A DNA stretch of 33,540 bases from Leptospiraceae bacterium (GTDB taxonomy: Bacteria > Spirochaetota > Leptospiria > Leptospirales > Leptonemataceae), in the NCBI GenBank assembly GCA_020441005.1, contig JAGRNA010000001.1, positions 1 through 33,540 on the forward strand, written 5' to 3'. The notes below the pieces were generated by a model. That model did no database searches. It saw only the letters and a list, made by a program, of their open reading frames with translations, and was not told where the DNA came from. Below are positions 7,761 through 15,397 of this stretch, one piece after another. Both the position numbers and the translations under genes were made by a program. Positions within the stretch are counted from its first letter, which is position 1. Every line of letters starts with the position of its first letter.

Positions 7761-9806
7761 TTACGGAACGGATTCGGCCAACAGTTTTTCAAGCGAGCCT
7801 GACGACATAGGGCGAGCCAGCAAAAAACCCTGAAAGGTCTGACAACCCAGGGCGGTCAGGAGGTCCAGTTGCTGTTTGTTTTCGACGCCCTCCGCAACAA
7901 CGGAGTAGCCCAGAACCTTGCTCATCGTCAGAATCGTTTCCGTTAACACTCTGGCCTCGGTGTCAGTCAGCATGTCGCGCACAAAGGATTTGTCGAGCTT
8001 CAGAAAATCAATGGGGATGGATCGCAGTGTGTTAATGGAGCAATACCCGGTTCCAAAATCATCCATGGCCACTCTGATTCCTTTGGATCGCAGATCATGC
8101 AGCACCAATGCAGTTTTTTGAGGATCGATGATGGCCATGGACTCCGTAATTTCGAGCGTCAAACATTCGGCTGGAAAACCGGTTTCCTGCAATACACTGA
8201 CCACCGACGCTGCAAAATCAGGCGTCAGCAAGTCGGGTGCCGAACAATTGACCGCCAAATGACCAAATGAATAACCGGATTGCAACCAGGTGGCCGCCTG
8301 GGCACAAGCCATTCGCAAGACTTGTTGATTGATTTCACGAATACAGCCCAGATCTTCTGCGGCGGGTATAAACAGTCCGGGCATCATTAACTTGCCGGCC
8401 GGATGTTGCCATCGCACCAGCGCCTCCAGTCCAACAATCTGATGAGCATCGCTGCTAAACTGGGGCTGAAAGTGCACCTGAAACTCCCGGGCCTGAATCG
8501 CATGCCGGAGTTCGCGCTCCAGTTTCAAGAAACGCTGGCTGCGCAAGTTCATCCCATGACGAAAGAACTCAATAGAGTTGCCGACTTTGGAGCGCTCCCT
8601 GTTTTGCGCCAGTGTCGCATACTGTATCAGCACTTCCGGACTGTTACCATCGTCCGGAGCCACACTGATGCCCACCCTCAGATCGAGCTGATATTCTACT
8701 CCTTGTATATGGTAGGGCTCGGTCAAAGATGCAATGATCCCCTGGGCAACCTGCAGCAAACCTTCCATTTCCTGAATACAATGCAAAATAATGAATTCGT
8801 CGCCATCCAAACGAGCAGCAAAGTCGCGCGGTCCAATTACCTTTTGCAATCGACTGCCAAAACTGCTTAAAACCTGATCGCCAATATCCAGACCATCCGC
8901 CTGGTTAAACCTTCTAAACTGATTGATATCCAGCGCCAGGACTGCCAGACGCTTGTTGGGTGCCATTTCAAACAATTGACTGCGCATATGATCCAGCAAG
9001 GCAGCCCGGTGAGGCAAGCCGGTTAATGCATCCAGCGATGAAGCCCGCTTTAATTGGGCTTCCATTTCCTTGCGACCGCTGAGATCCGAAAAAATGGCCA
9101 CAAAATGCTCGAATTGATTTTGCTGATTGCGTATGGCTATGATTTGTAATAATTCCGGAAAGACTTCGCCGTCTTTACGCCGATTCCAGATTTCACCATA
9201 CCATTGTCCGGTTTCTCTCAAGCTGCTCCATAAGTTCGCATAAAAATCTGAATCATGCAAACCCGACTGAAAAATGCGCGGATTGCGCCCCAGCACCTCC
9301 CACTCCTCGTAGCCCGTAATACGGGTAAACGAACTGTTGACTGCAATAATAGCCGCCCTGCCATCAGTGATCATGATTGCCTGAGCGCTCTTCTCAAACA
9401 GACCGGTGTGGAGCAATGCTCGTTCCCGATCCCTGTGCTCTCTGGTTACATCAGTTAGAGTCCATACGGAACCCTCTTCCGGGCGCGATCGATCCAGGGC
9501 GCGCCCCTCAAAGCGACAATAAAACAAGGAGCCGTCACTGCGCCGCATCGGTCTCTCGAATCTGACCTCCCCATTCGCGCGCAATAGATTGTACATACTA
9601 TGACCGACTTCATCGTAAATTGTTTTGTCAGCGTATAAATGCTCCGTATCGCGATCTAGTATTTGCTCCAGGCGCAGTCCGAAAAGCTCGGCCAATTTGT
9701 GATTGGCCCGCAGGATAACGCGATTTTGGATAAAGGCAAAGCCAAAGAGGGTATTCTCCAGCAAAATGGAAAGCGGTATATTCTCTGAGTTACGACCCAA
9801 GACCAT
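7761..9806 (-). CDS. PAS-PAS-GGDEF-EAL protein, probable cyclic di-GMP phosphodiesterase
   Basis: A 681-residue cytoplasmic protein with no membrane helix. Two PAS domains (about 10-125 and 132-250) precede a GGDEF domain (about 258-415) and an EAL domain (about 430-680). The GGDEF signature reads DGDEF (334-338) and two other usual active-site residues differ: the FKxIND motif is FRRFNQ and the following GH is GL. The cyclase domain may therefore be weak or only bind nucleotide. The EAL domain looks intact: EALVRW (461-466), LEITES, DDFGTGY, KLDKSF and AEGVE are all present. Breakdown of cyclic di-GMP under control of the PAS sensors is the most likely activity. AAGGGG precedes the ATG. A PilZ receptor-domain gene lies 3.5 kb away. 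The gene converges on the lipoprotein gene with five bases between stops. Confidence 0.93.
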   Translation of the reverse strand: MVLGRNSENIPLSILLENTLFGFAFIQNRVILRANHKLAELFGLRLEQILDRDTEHLYADKTIYDEVGHSMYNLLRANGEVRFERPMRRSDGSLFYCRFEGRALDRSRPEEGSVWTLTDVTREHRDRERALLHTGLFEKSAQAIMITDGRAAIIAVNSSFTRITGYEEWEVLGRNPRIFQSGLHDSDFYANLWSSLRETGQWYGEIWNRRKDGEVFPELLQIIAIRNQQNQFEHFVAIFSDLSGRKEMEAQLKRASSLDALTGLPHRAALLDHMRSQLFEMAPNKRLAVLALDINQFRRFNQADGLDIGDQVLSSFGSRLQKVIGPRDFAARLDGDEFIILHCIQEMEGLLQVAQGIIASLTEPYHIQGVEYQLDLRVGISVAPDDGNSPEVLIQYATLAQNRERSKVGNSIEFFRHGMNLRSQRFLKLERELRHAIQAREFQVHFQPQFSSDAHQIVGLEALVRWQHPAGKLMMPGLFIPAAEDLGCIREINQQVLRMACAQAATWLQSGYSFGHLAVNCSAPDLLTPDFAASVVSVLQETGFPAECLTLEITESMAIIDPQKTALVLHDLRSKGIRVAMDDFGTGYCSINTLRSIPIDFLKLDKSFVRDMLTDTEARVLTETILTMSKVLGYSVVAEGVENKQQLDLLTALGCQTFQGFLLARPMSSGSLEKLLAESVP

Positions 9807-10268
9807 TCATCCCCTTGCCGGCCTTCCCTCCCCCAGTGGGACAGCACCTGCCAGACACCGTCGGTCGATATTGGCAGGTTTTGTATGGCTGCTCGGGAGG
9901 CACACAATTGCAGGTCAAAGGAAATCACAAGCACTGCTTATGACAATAGAAAATACATTTAATTCTTTTTTTAATTCATTTCCCGCGCCGCCCCGGAGCC
10001 CGCTAATTTGTCTGGCTCTGATCCATCTAACCGGCTTTGCTTGCTGCCATGCAGTCAAGTTGCAACAGCCTTTTCATTAAGCTCGCAGCCAAAGCAATTT
10101 GCATTGCAAACAAAATCCCCTCTGTAAAGCATTTTTTCCCGCTGCCATACGGCTGCAGTCAAATGCCAGGTTTAGACCCACCATCTTTACCTGATTTCAG
10201 CTTGCCGGCCTCCCGGACGCGAATCAGTGCTCAAGGACTTTGTTTCACAGCGCATTCGCAAATGGGCC
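9807..10268. other. Intergenic region upstream of the GGDEF-EAL gene
   Basis: About 460 bases without a credible gene. It contains an exact 8-base inverted repeat, ACCTGCCA (9846-9853) and TGGCAGGT (9872-9879), which lies 40-73 bases before the GGDEF-EAL start and could be an operator or a leader stem. An A/T-rich stretch at 9945-9980 may hold that gene's promoter, but I cannot name clear -35 and -10 elements. No RNA gene was recognised. Confidence 0.5.
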
Positions 10269-10703
10269 TTACGATTTGCCCTGAGATTCAATTTCGTGCA
10301 ATCGTTGCAGTAAATAGTCCCTGGACTTGATTTTGGTTCCATCCGGCTTTTTCATATAGTACGGAGTTCCGAGGAGCGAGGATTCGCTGGCGATGTATTT
10401 TATAAATAATCGGGCTGTGTTCACGCGTTTCTTGCCAGCTCGACTCCATTTCATGCGCATATGACTGCCGGCTTCCTGGGCGCTGTATTCTGACCCGCCG
10501 CGTATAAAGGTGTTATTAGAGTTCTCGACTGACCGGATCAAAAGCTCGATTTTCCGCTCTTCGCTCAGCCCGGGCTGCGCATGTGCAGGATGCGTTAATG
10601 AACCTGATAGCGCCAGACTGATCAGGCCAATAGCAAGCCATAAACCCGATGCAGATCTGTTGCCTTGGGCCATAAAGTTAGTCAGCAATAACAATCTTTG
10701 CAT
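10269..10703 (-). CDS. DUF5329-family secreted protein
   Basis: A 144-residue protein matching my memory of the DUF5329 pattern: IELLIRSVENSNNTFIRGG, then EYSAQEAGSHMRMKW, FIKYIASESSLLGTPYYMK and a C-terminal RDYLLQRLHEIE. Function of the family is unknown. Residues about 18-43 form a signal peptide ending in HPAHA, so the mature protein is probably periplasmic and small. The start is uncertain: the ATG at 10703 and one ten codons later (10673, beginning MAQGNRS) both lack a good Shine-Dalgarno sequence; the later start gives a more typical signal peptide. It is followed by a 460-base gap and preceded by the unknown gene ending at 10891, so it may be a single-gene unit. Confidence 0.75.
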   Translation of the reverse strand: MQRLLLLTNFMAQGNRSASGLWLAIGLISLALSGSLTHPAHAQPGLSEERKIELLIRSVENSNNTFIRGGSEYSAQEAGSHMRMKWSRAGKKRVNTARLFIKYIASESSLLGTPYYMKKPDGTKIKSRDYLLQRLHEIESQGKS

Positions 10704-10843
10704 TTCTATAGGACGATGGACGGAGGTGTATGTTTTTTTTATTTAGAAGTCGTCCCAAAACCATCCATGGTATTTGGGCCGTAGAACGCAATTTGAAAGC
10801 AAAGCTCACACCTTGCTCAATTTCAATAGAAATTTCGTCGGTG

Positions 10844-10889
10844 GCAACACCTCCTGTGTTGCAACAGGCTGTTGGGGAACAGCCTGTTG
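10844..10889 (-). terminator. Tandem hairpins just after the marR-linked gene, terminator-like
   Basis: Two exact inverted repeats are joined end to end. CAACAGGCTGTT (10862-10873) pairs with AACAGCCTGTTG (10878-10889) around a four-base loop, a perfect 12-bp stem starting one base after the stop codon of the gene at 10891. GCAACAC (10844-10850) pairs with GTGTTGC (10856-10862) around CTCCT. Neither is followed by a U-run on the minus strand, so an intrinsic terminator is only possible; RNA 3' end protection or a protein-binding site are alternatives. Confidence 0.5.
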
Positions 10890-10890
10890 G

Positions 10891-11682
10891 CTATGACACA
10901 TATTGAAATCGACCAGGCACACGATTGGTAGCGACAAGCCTGACGAAATCAGCATCAAAAACCAGTTGGCTATCCTCCTCCGTATTCAATAAAACCATTT
11001 CACCATAAGACCATTGAAAAACTGTATTGTCAACCATGTCTATCACCCGACCGGCGTGTATGGCGTGACTTAATTCCCGTAGCCTGATTGCCGGCATCAA
11101 ATCCTGCAAATCCGCAAACAGGGCCGCTTTGACCGGATTTACAAACCTGAAATGGAAAATGTTTTTGAACATGATCGCATCATGAAAATACTCTGGAACC
11201 GTAACACCGCCATCTGCATGAATGGCGGCCACCAATGCGGCGAGCATCCGTTTTTGGGCCATCATAACGGCAAATCCCAGACCCGGTTTTTGCTGCCCTG
11301 GAAAACCAGGCGCTCTGGCACTATGGATGTTGCGAGTTTCGACCCAGTCTATGGAAAGCAGTTTACGCGCGCCAAGTTGACCGGACATTTTGTAATGCCT
11401 TGCTTTTAAGCGAATAAAATATATCTTTTCGCCCTGCACAGTCTGAATCCAGAAGCGATGATCTTGAGGTGAAAGTAATTCCACACCAAGCTCAAGATCC
11501 TGGTATCCAGCCCGCTTGATGGAACGCATCAGGCCTGATTGATGAATGAGTCGCTCCAGTTCCAGGCGAGTCAGGTGTCCCAGGAAGTGATCCGCCCTTT
11601 CCAGATCCAGATGCAAATCCTCATCCAGACTGCTGATATCCAGATCCTCCAGATTGAAGTCTTTTTTTGATTTTTGATCCAT
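10891..11682 (-). CDS. Unknown protein coupled to the MarR regulator
   Basis: I do not recognise this protein, 263 residues from the ATG at 11682. The first 25 residues are strongly acidic and charged (KSKKDFNLEDLDISSLDEDL), followed by a soluble alpha/beta-looking body with no membrane helix or signal peptide. Motif-like stretches are HLDLERADHFLGHLTR, LSIDWVETRN and a C-terminal MVLLNTEED. The frame continues upstream to a TTG at 11727, but the ATG is preferred because it lies 13 bases after the marR stop codon and the extra residues look unlike a conserved start. Tight spacing after marR suggests they are co-transcribed, so the MarR protein may control it or sense a related ligand. Function is unknown. 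Confidence 0.7.
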   Translation of the reverse strand: MDQKSKKDFNLEDLDISSLDEDLHLDLERADHFLGHLTRLELERLIHQSGLMRSIKRAGYQDLELGVELLSPQDHRFWIQTVQGEKIYFIRLKARHYKMSGQLGARKLLSIDWVETRNIHSARAPGFPGQQKPGLGFAVMMAQKRMLAALVAAIHADGGVTVPEYFHDAIMFKNIFHFRFVNPVKAALFADLQDLMPAIRLRELSHAIHAGRVIDMVDNTVFQWSYGEMVLLNTEEDSQLVFDADFVRLVATNRVPGRFQYVS

Positions 11683-11695
11683 TAGAATAACTTGA

Positions 11696-12223
11696 TCACC
11701 AGGGCTGCATATCATCGGAATGCTCAAACTCGCGTTGCAAAGTGAGTAGCAAGCGGATTAGTTGCCGCCAGTTTTGCGGCCCCATGCGATCCTGGATTGT
11801 CTCATGAATTTCCTGCCATACTTCCAGGCTCTTTTCCAGCACAGCTTCCCCCGCATGTGTGATTTCTACTTTCTTTTGATTTCCCGGATCTTCGCTATCA
11901 CGCACAATGATCAGCCCTTGCTTTTCAAGCACCGCCAAATTACGGCTCAGAGTTGTCCGGTCGATGATCGCTTGATGCGCTATGGAGGTAATTGTTTGAC
12001 CATTGTAGTAACAGACTGTAGCCAGCAGAGAAAACTGAGTTCCTTTTATCCCCGCCCTGGTAAACGCCCGATCGTATAAACGCGATAGTATCCGGGACGA
12101 TTTGCGCGTATTGAAAAATGTACACGCCAACCCTACAGCCTTCAGCTTTTTGCTGTGAACTATAGATCCAGAGTGCACCATTCGGCAATGGTGGTGCATA
12201 TACACTATGCTGTCAAGTATCAT
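11696..12223 (-). CDS. MarR-family transcriptional regulator
   Basis: A winged-helix regulator of the MarR family: CTFFNTRKSSRILSRLYD in the first helix, then GIKGTQFSLLATV, the recognition helix region (TLSRNLAVLEKQGLI) and the wing (DPGNQKKVEITHAGE). Such proteins bind as dimers to palindromes and usually repress themselves and a neighbour. The longest frame gives 175 residues, but MarR proteins are usually about 140-160; ATG codons at 12199 and 12181 are alternatives. A 7-bp inverted repeat (12174-12198) overlaps this start region and could be the autoregulatory operator, which favours a start at or after 12181. The stop codon is followed after 13 bases by the ATG of the unknown gene at 11682. 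Confidence 0.85.
   Translation of the reverse strand: MILDSIVYMHHHCRMVHSGSIVHSKKLKAVGLACTFFNTRKSSRILSRLYDRAFTRAGIKGTQFSLLATVCYYNGQTITSIAHQAIIDRTTLSRNLAVLEKQGLIIVRDSEDPGNQKKVEITHAGEAVLEKSLEVWQEIHETIQDRMGPQNWRQLIRLLLTLQREFEHSDDMQPW
12174..12198. promoter_or_regulatory. Inverted repeat at the marR start, possible MarR operator
   Basis: TGCACCA (12174-12180) and TGGTGCA (12192-12198) are exact inverted repeats separated by 11 bases. The total length of 25 bases suits a MarR-type dimer site, and the site overlaps the start region of the marR gene. Self-repression through it is inference. Confidence 0.45.
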
Positions 12224-12321
12224 CCAGGCCCGAGAACAGCCTTTTTACAGGTTTGATGGCCTGGCGTTGCATTGCATTGCAATCCCGCTTCAAAGCCGCA
12301 TTCCGGTTCGCAATGAATCTT

Positions 12322-13260
12322 TCAACGACTCGCTGCCCCCTGCTCCTCAAACCAGGCTCGATTGGGCCAGTTTTCAAATATCCAATGCGGGTTACCTGAC
12401 CGCGCTGGTGCGAGCTGCTTGTTAAAAGCGCTGGCATATTCTGACCAAAATTGCTGTTGCGCGGCTGCAGGATTCCATTCCGGAGGATTGCTCTTGAAAG
12501 CAGTATAGGCGGCATTAAAATTTGGCAACAGAGACTCCCGGCAAATGGGATGCGGATCCAGCAGATTCAAACCCAGGGTCAGGGAATCGACTACGAAGGG
12601 GTAAAAGAGCCTTCCCGGTTGCCACTGGGAACCAAATTTGAAATAATCCAGAAATTTATCCTGTAAATGACTAAAATCAACATCATCGAAAAGGACTGAA
12701 CTCCAAAGATCTCTTTGCGTATCGTTGCTCGAAACCTCAAAGAGGGTTTCTTTTATTTGATCAGCCTCAAAATCGACAATCCAGCCGTCGTGGCGCTCCA
12801 CGCGCTTGATGGGCAAAATGCGGGCTTGATAATACAAGCGATCACTATGATAGATCGGTGTCAGGTCCTGGCGTGCTTCCTGTAGTATTTCCCCCGGTGT
12901 GGCTCCGCCCATATAATCCAGATGCAATCGTAAAATGTAGAGATACTTGTTTTCATCAGCCTGATACTCCTGCACAAAATGCAATTGGCGGGCATCCCGC
13001 ACCGGACGCACTTCCGGCAAAAGATTGGTCCCGGCTACCCAGGCAGGCAGTCTTTGTTGTAAACAATCCAGGATCTGCTGGCATACAGCCAGATCGGGGC
13101 CATCCAGCGGGACAGCAGGCATGGTAAAAAAACCATCGAATTTCGCATACGGTAATCGAAAGGTATCCACGCGCGGTGGTCCGGCCTGAATCAATTGACC
13201 TTCGAAATCCGATGCAAGTCGTTTGTTTATCAGGCTGATTTCATCAAGCGTTAATGGCAT
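12322..13260 (-). CDS. Unknown soluble protein
   Basis: A 312-residue protein that I do not recognise. It has no signal peptide and no membrane segment. It is rich in aromatic residues, especially in the C-terminal third (PEWNPAAAQQQFWSEY, NPHWIFENWPNRAWFEE), and has an acidic central part (DFEADQIKETLFEV, DDVDFSHLQDKFLDYF). It starts at an ATG (13260) with AGGAA about 13 bases upstream, a weak ribosome site. It is separated by about 100 bases from the marR gene downstream and lies divergent from the PilZ gene, with 104 bases between the two starts. Coding character is supported by length and an uninterrupted frame; function cannot be inferred. Confidence 0.7.
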   Translation of the reverse strand: MPLTLDEISLINKRLASDFEGQLIQAGPPRVDTFRLPYAKFDGFFTMPAVPLDGPDLAVCQQILDCLQQRLPAWVAGTNLLPEVRPVRDARQLHFVQEYQADENKYLYILRLHLDYMGGATPGEILQEARQDLTPIYHSDRLYYQARILPIKRVERHDGWIVDFEADQIKETLFEVSSNDTQRDLWSSVLFDDVDFSHLQDKFLDYFKFGSQWQPGRLFYPFVVDSLTLGLNLLDPHPICRESLLPNFNAAYTAFKSNPPEWNPAAAQQQFWSEYASAFNKQLAPARSGNPHWIFENWPNRAWFEEQGAASR

Positions 13261-13326
13261 AGCAATGGCAAGTTCCTAGCAGTTTCCATTGGGAGGTAAA
13301 AAAAGTCAAAAAAAAACAGGATTTAA

Positions 13327-13356
13327 TTGACGACTTTGATACAATCTTTTTATAAT
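13327..13356 (+). promoter_or_regulatory. Strong sigma70-like promoter giving a leaderless PilZ mRNA
   Basis: TTGACG (13327-13332) and a perfect TATAAT (13351-13356) are separated by 18 bases. Only eight bases lie between the -10 element and the PilZ ATG at 13365, so transcription should start at about 13362-13365, at or within a few bases of the initiation codon. No Shine-Dalgarno sequence is present. Confidence 0.75.
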
Positions 13357-13364
13357 AGTATAGT

Positions 13365-13679
13365 ATGGAAGAAAAACGCAAGTATCCGCGTGTAAAGTCA
13401 AATTTTTCGCTTGAAGTCAAGCCCTCCCAAAGCGGAGCGGGTTTTAGTCACAATGTTAGTGAAGGGGGATTGTTGTTCGAACATCAGGGGCCCTTGCCAG
13501 TAGATGGCATCATAGATTTGACTCTGCGCGTTCCAGGACTATCCGGCACAACGCAAGTTAAAGCCAAGGTTGTGCGCTGTGAGCCCTCACAGGGAGAGAC
13601 CTGTAATGTCGCGGTAAATTTTGTTGATATCGATAATGAAAGCAGCAGTGCTATTCGGGATTGGCTAGAATCCTTTTAA
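13365..13679 (+). CDS. PilZ-domain protein, predicted cyclic di-GMP receptor
   Basis: A 104-residue stand-alone PilZ domain. Both parts of the nucleotide-binding signature are intact: RxxxR as Arg5-KYP-Arg9 and (D/N)xSxxG as Asn30-V-Ser32-EG-Gly35. The rest fits the beta barrel (IIDLTLRVPG, TTQVKAKVVRCE, CNVAVNFVDID) and a C-terminal helix. Such single-domain proteins bind cyclic di-GMP and act by contacting a partner, often in motility or envelope regulation; the partner here is unknown. The GGDEF-EAL gene at 7761 may help set the ligand level. The mRNA appears leaderless, with no ribosome site and a promoter ending eight bases before the ATG. Its stop codon overlaps the stop codon of the convergent thioredoxin-TPR gene at 13676-13679. 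Confidence 0.93.
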   Translation: MEEKRKYPRVKSNFSLEVKPSQSGAGFSHNVSEGGLLFEHQGPLPVDGIIDLTLRVPGLSGTTQVKAKVVRCEPSQGETCNVAVNFVDIDNESSSAIRDWLESF

Positions 13680-14536
13680 TCACCTTGTTCAATCAAAGAA
13701 AGCAGCTTTTCGGCACCGGTCTTATCCTGTCCGCCAGGCAGTCTTTTCACAGCGTATAGCAGATCTGCTTTGGCAGGTTGAAAGTCTTTCATGTAATAGA
13801 AGGTTACTCCCCTGTAGTAGCGAGCGTAGGTTCTGTGCTTCTGTTCCGTTACGCAACAACCCAGATAATAAGACCATTGTTCCGCGGCGGCCTTGTACTC
13901 ATCCTGATCCATCAGAACTACCGCTAGATTAAAACTGGAATCATACGCCGCTTGTATATCTGCCTCTTTGGGTTCTTTCAACAAGGGAAATCGATCCTGC
14001 GCACGTTTGAAATGCAATCTCGCCGCAGACAATTCTCCGGTCCTGTATTGCTCCAATCCGGCCTTGTAATTCCAATAGACGCTCCAGGGATCACCCTTCA
14101 ATTGTTCCAGGATTTTTTTATTCTCCCTGGCCTGGTTCAGCATTTCATTGAGATATTTGCTCAACCGGCCCGCGTTTTGGTAACCACTCAAACGGCCAAT
14201 CAATAGACCCCTGGAATTGAGAAAGATCATTGTTGGGAATCCGCGCACTGTGTACCTGGTCATCAGGTCCGGATGCTTTTCACCATTCAATCGCACCCGT
14301 ATAAACTGGTTGGTTAATTTTTGGATGGCTGGATCCGGATACACCTCGCTCTGCATACGCCGACAATACATGCACCAACTGGCGTAGATGTCGATGATCA
14401 GCGGCTTGTTGGCGCTGGCGGCCTGCTTGAGACTATTTTCCAGAGAATTTGACCAAAGCTGCCTGGCTGCCAAATCAAAGCTGGATAAAGCCAAACAACC
14501 CACGATAATAGCAACTACAGTTTTCACGTACACCAA
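13676..14536 (-). CDS. Secreted or membrane-anchored thioredoxin-fold protein with TPR-like tail
   Basis: A protein of about 286 residues. Residues 5-24 form a hydrophobic export signal or anchor. A thioredoxin fold follows, with the redox motif Cys55-MY-Cys58 in YASWCMYCRRM and the cis-proline loop in VRGFPTMIFL, similar to thioredoxin_7 and the DsbD C-terminal domain. From about residue 150 the protein is helical with TPR-like units (SVYWNYKAGLEQYRTGELSAA, FNLAVVLMDQDEYKAAAEQW, RYYRGVTFYYMKDFQPAKADL). A role in disulphide reduction outside the cytoplasm with the TPR part binding a partner is inferred. The start is TTG (14536) directly after the stop codon of the J-domain gene, with GGAG eight bases upstream; in-frame GTG codons follow closely. 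It is the last gene of the six-gene cluster, and its stop overlaps that of the PilZ gene. Confidence 0.85.
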   Translation of the reverse strand: MVYVKTVVAIIVGCLALSSFDLAARQLWSNSLENSLKQAASANKPLIIDIYASWCMYCRRMQSEVYPDPAIQKLTNQFIRVRLNGEKHPDLMTRYTVRGFPTMIFLNSRGLLIGRLSGYQNAGRLSKYLNEMLNQARENKKILEQLKGDPWSVYWNYKAGLEQYRTGELSAARLHFKRAQDRFPLLKEPKEADIQAAYDSSFNLAVVLMDQDEYKAAAEQWSYYLGCCVTEQKHRTYARYYRGVTFYYMKDFQPAKADLLYAVKRLPGGQDKTGAEKLLSLIEQGD

Positions 14537-15397
14537 CTAGACGACTCCATGATCCCGCAATGTTTTCCAGGCGGCAATGATTTTTTGGCATTGTTCCTGA
14601 CCATCCGGATTCCTGTCCGGATGGTACTGCATCAAGAGACTACGAAAGCGCTGTTGCAGGCTCGCACGCTCGGTCGTGATCGGCATTCCCAATACGGCAA
14701 ACGCCTGTTGCACCCCGGGCGCGGACAAGGTTGCCTGGTCTGCTCTGCTTTTTGTGTCCAGCCATTCCAGCCCGATCCTTGTTGCCGCATTACGGAACGA
14801 ATCCTCCATTCCCAGAAACACATCATCCCAATCCCAGTCGCGCCTCCTTTCCGCCTGACGGCAATGCTGCTGCAACAAATGCGTGATAACCTCCGTCGGT
14901 CTTATTTGTAAATGCTTGCAGTACAAAGCGCATGCGCGATGCAACAATTGCTCTGTATCAAATTGCGAATGACAATAGAATAGCAAGGCATTGTTGCTAT
15001 CGGGACTAGAGCGGATTATATCTTCCAGAAGTTCAGCGTCTAGCTCCTGGTTCTGCAAGTAACTCAGACTTACAGAATACAAAAAATCCAGCCAGTATTC
15101 CAAATCACCGGGTTCGAGAAACAAACCCCCGGCAATAAACTCTGCTTTGACTGCTAAACCATGAAAGGGGCCCTGCTCCAGCAGTTCAATTAAATCCAGT
15201 ACATTATGGGGACCGAAACCGTCGACGGTCTGGCCAAGGTTGCTGCGATGATAAAGACGCCAGGCCAATTGGAGCAGCGCTTCCTGGCTCCAATCGCACC
15301 AGACGGCCAATTCTCTGAATTCAAGTCGCCAATCAACACCGCATACTCGTGACTGTATTTCTTCGATCAGTCCGTTCAATTCCGTCCTGGCTTTCAT
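14537..15397 (-). CDS. Protein with C-terminal J domain
   Basis: A 286-residue cytoplasmic protein. Residues about 231-286 form a J domain with the catalytic His259-Pro260-Asp261 in MQYHPDRNPDGQEQC and a C-terminal helix KIIAAWKTLRDH; J domains stimulate ATP hydrolysis by DnaK-type Hsp70 chaperones. The first 230 residues are mostly helical and acidic and match no family I know. They probably choose the client or location. A C-terminal J domain, without the Gly/Phe and zinc regions of DnaJ, marks a specialised co-chaperone. Its ATG overlaps the hflX stop in an ATGA, and the next gene starts directly after its stop, so expression is translationally coupled. Linkage to HflX suggests work on stalled or heat-damaged translation products, which is inference. 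Confidence 0.85.
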   Translation of the reverse strand: MKARTELNGLIEEIQSRVCGVDWRLEFRELAVWCDWSQEALLQLAWRLYHRSNLGQTVDGFGPHNVLDLIELLEQGPFHGLAVKAEFIAGGLFLEPGDLEYWLDFLYSVSLSYLQNQELDAELLEDIIRSSPDSNNALLFYCHSQFDTEQLLHRACALYCKHLQIRPTEVITHLLQQHCRQAERRRDWDWDDVFLGMEDSFRNAATRIGLEWLDTKSRADQATLSAPGVQQAFAVLGMPITTERASLQQRFRSLLMQYHPDRNPDGQEQCQKIIAAWKTLRDHGVV

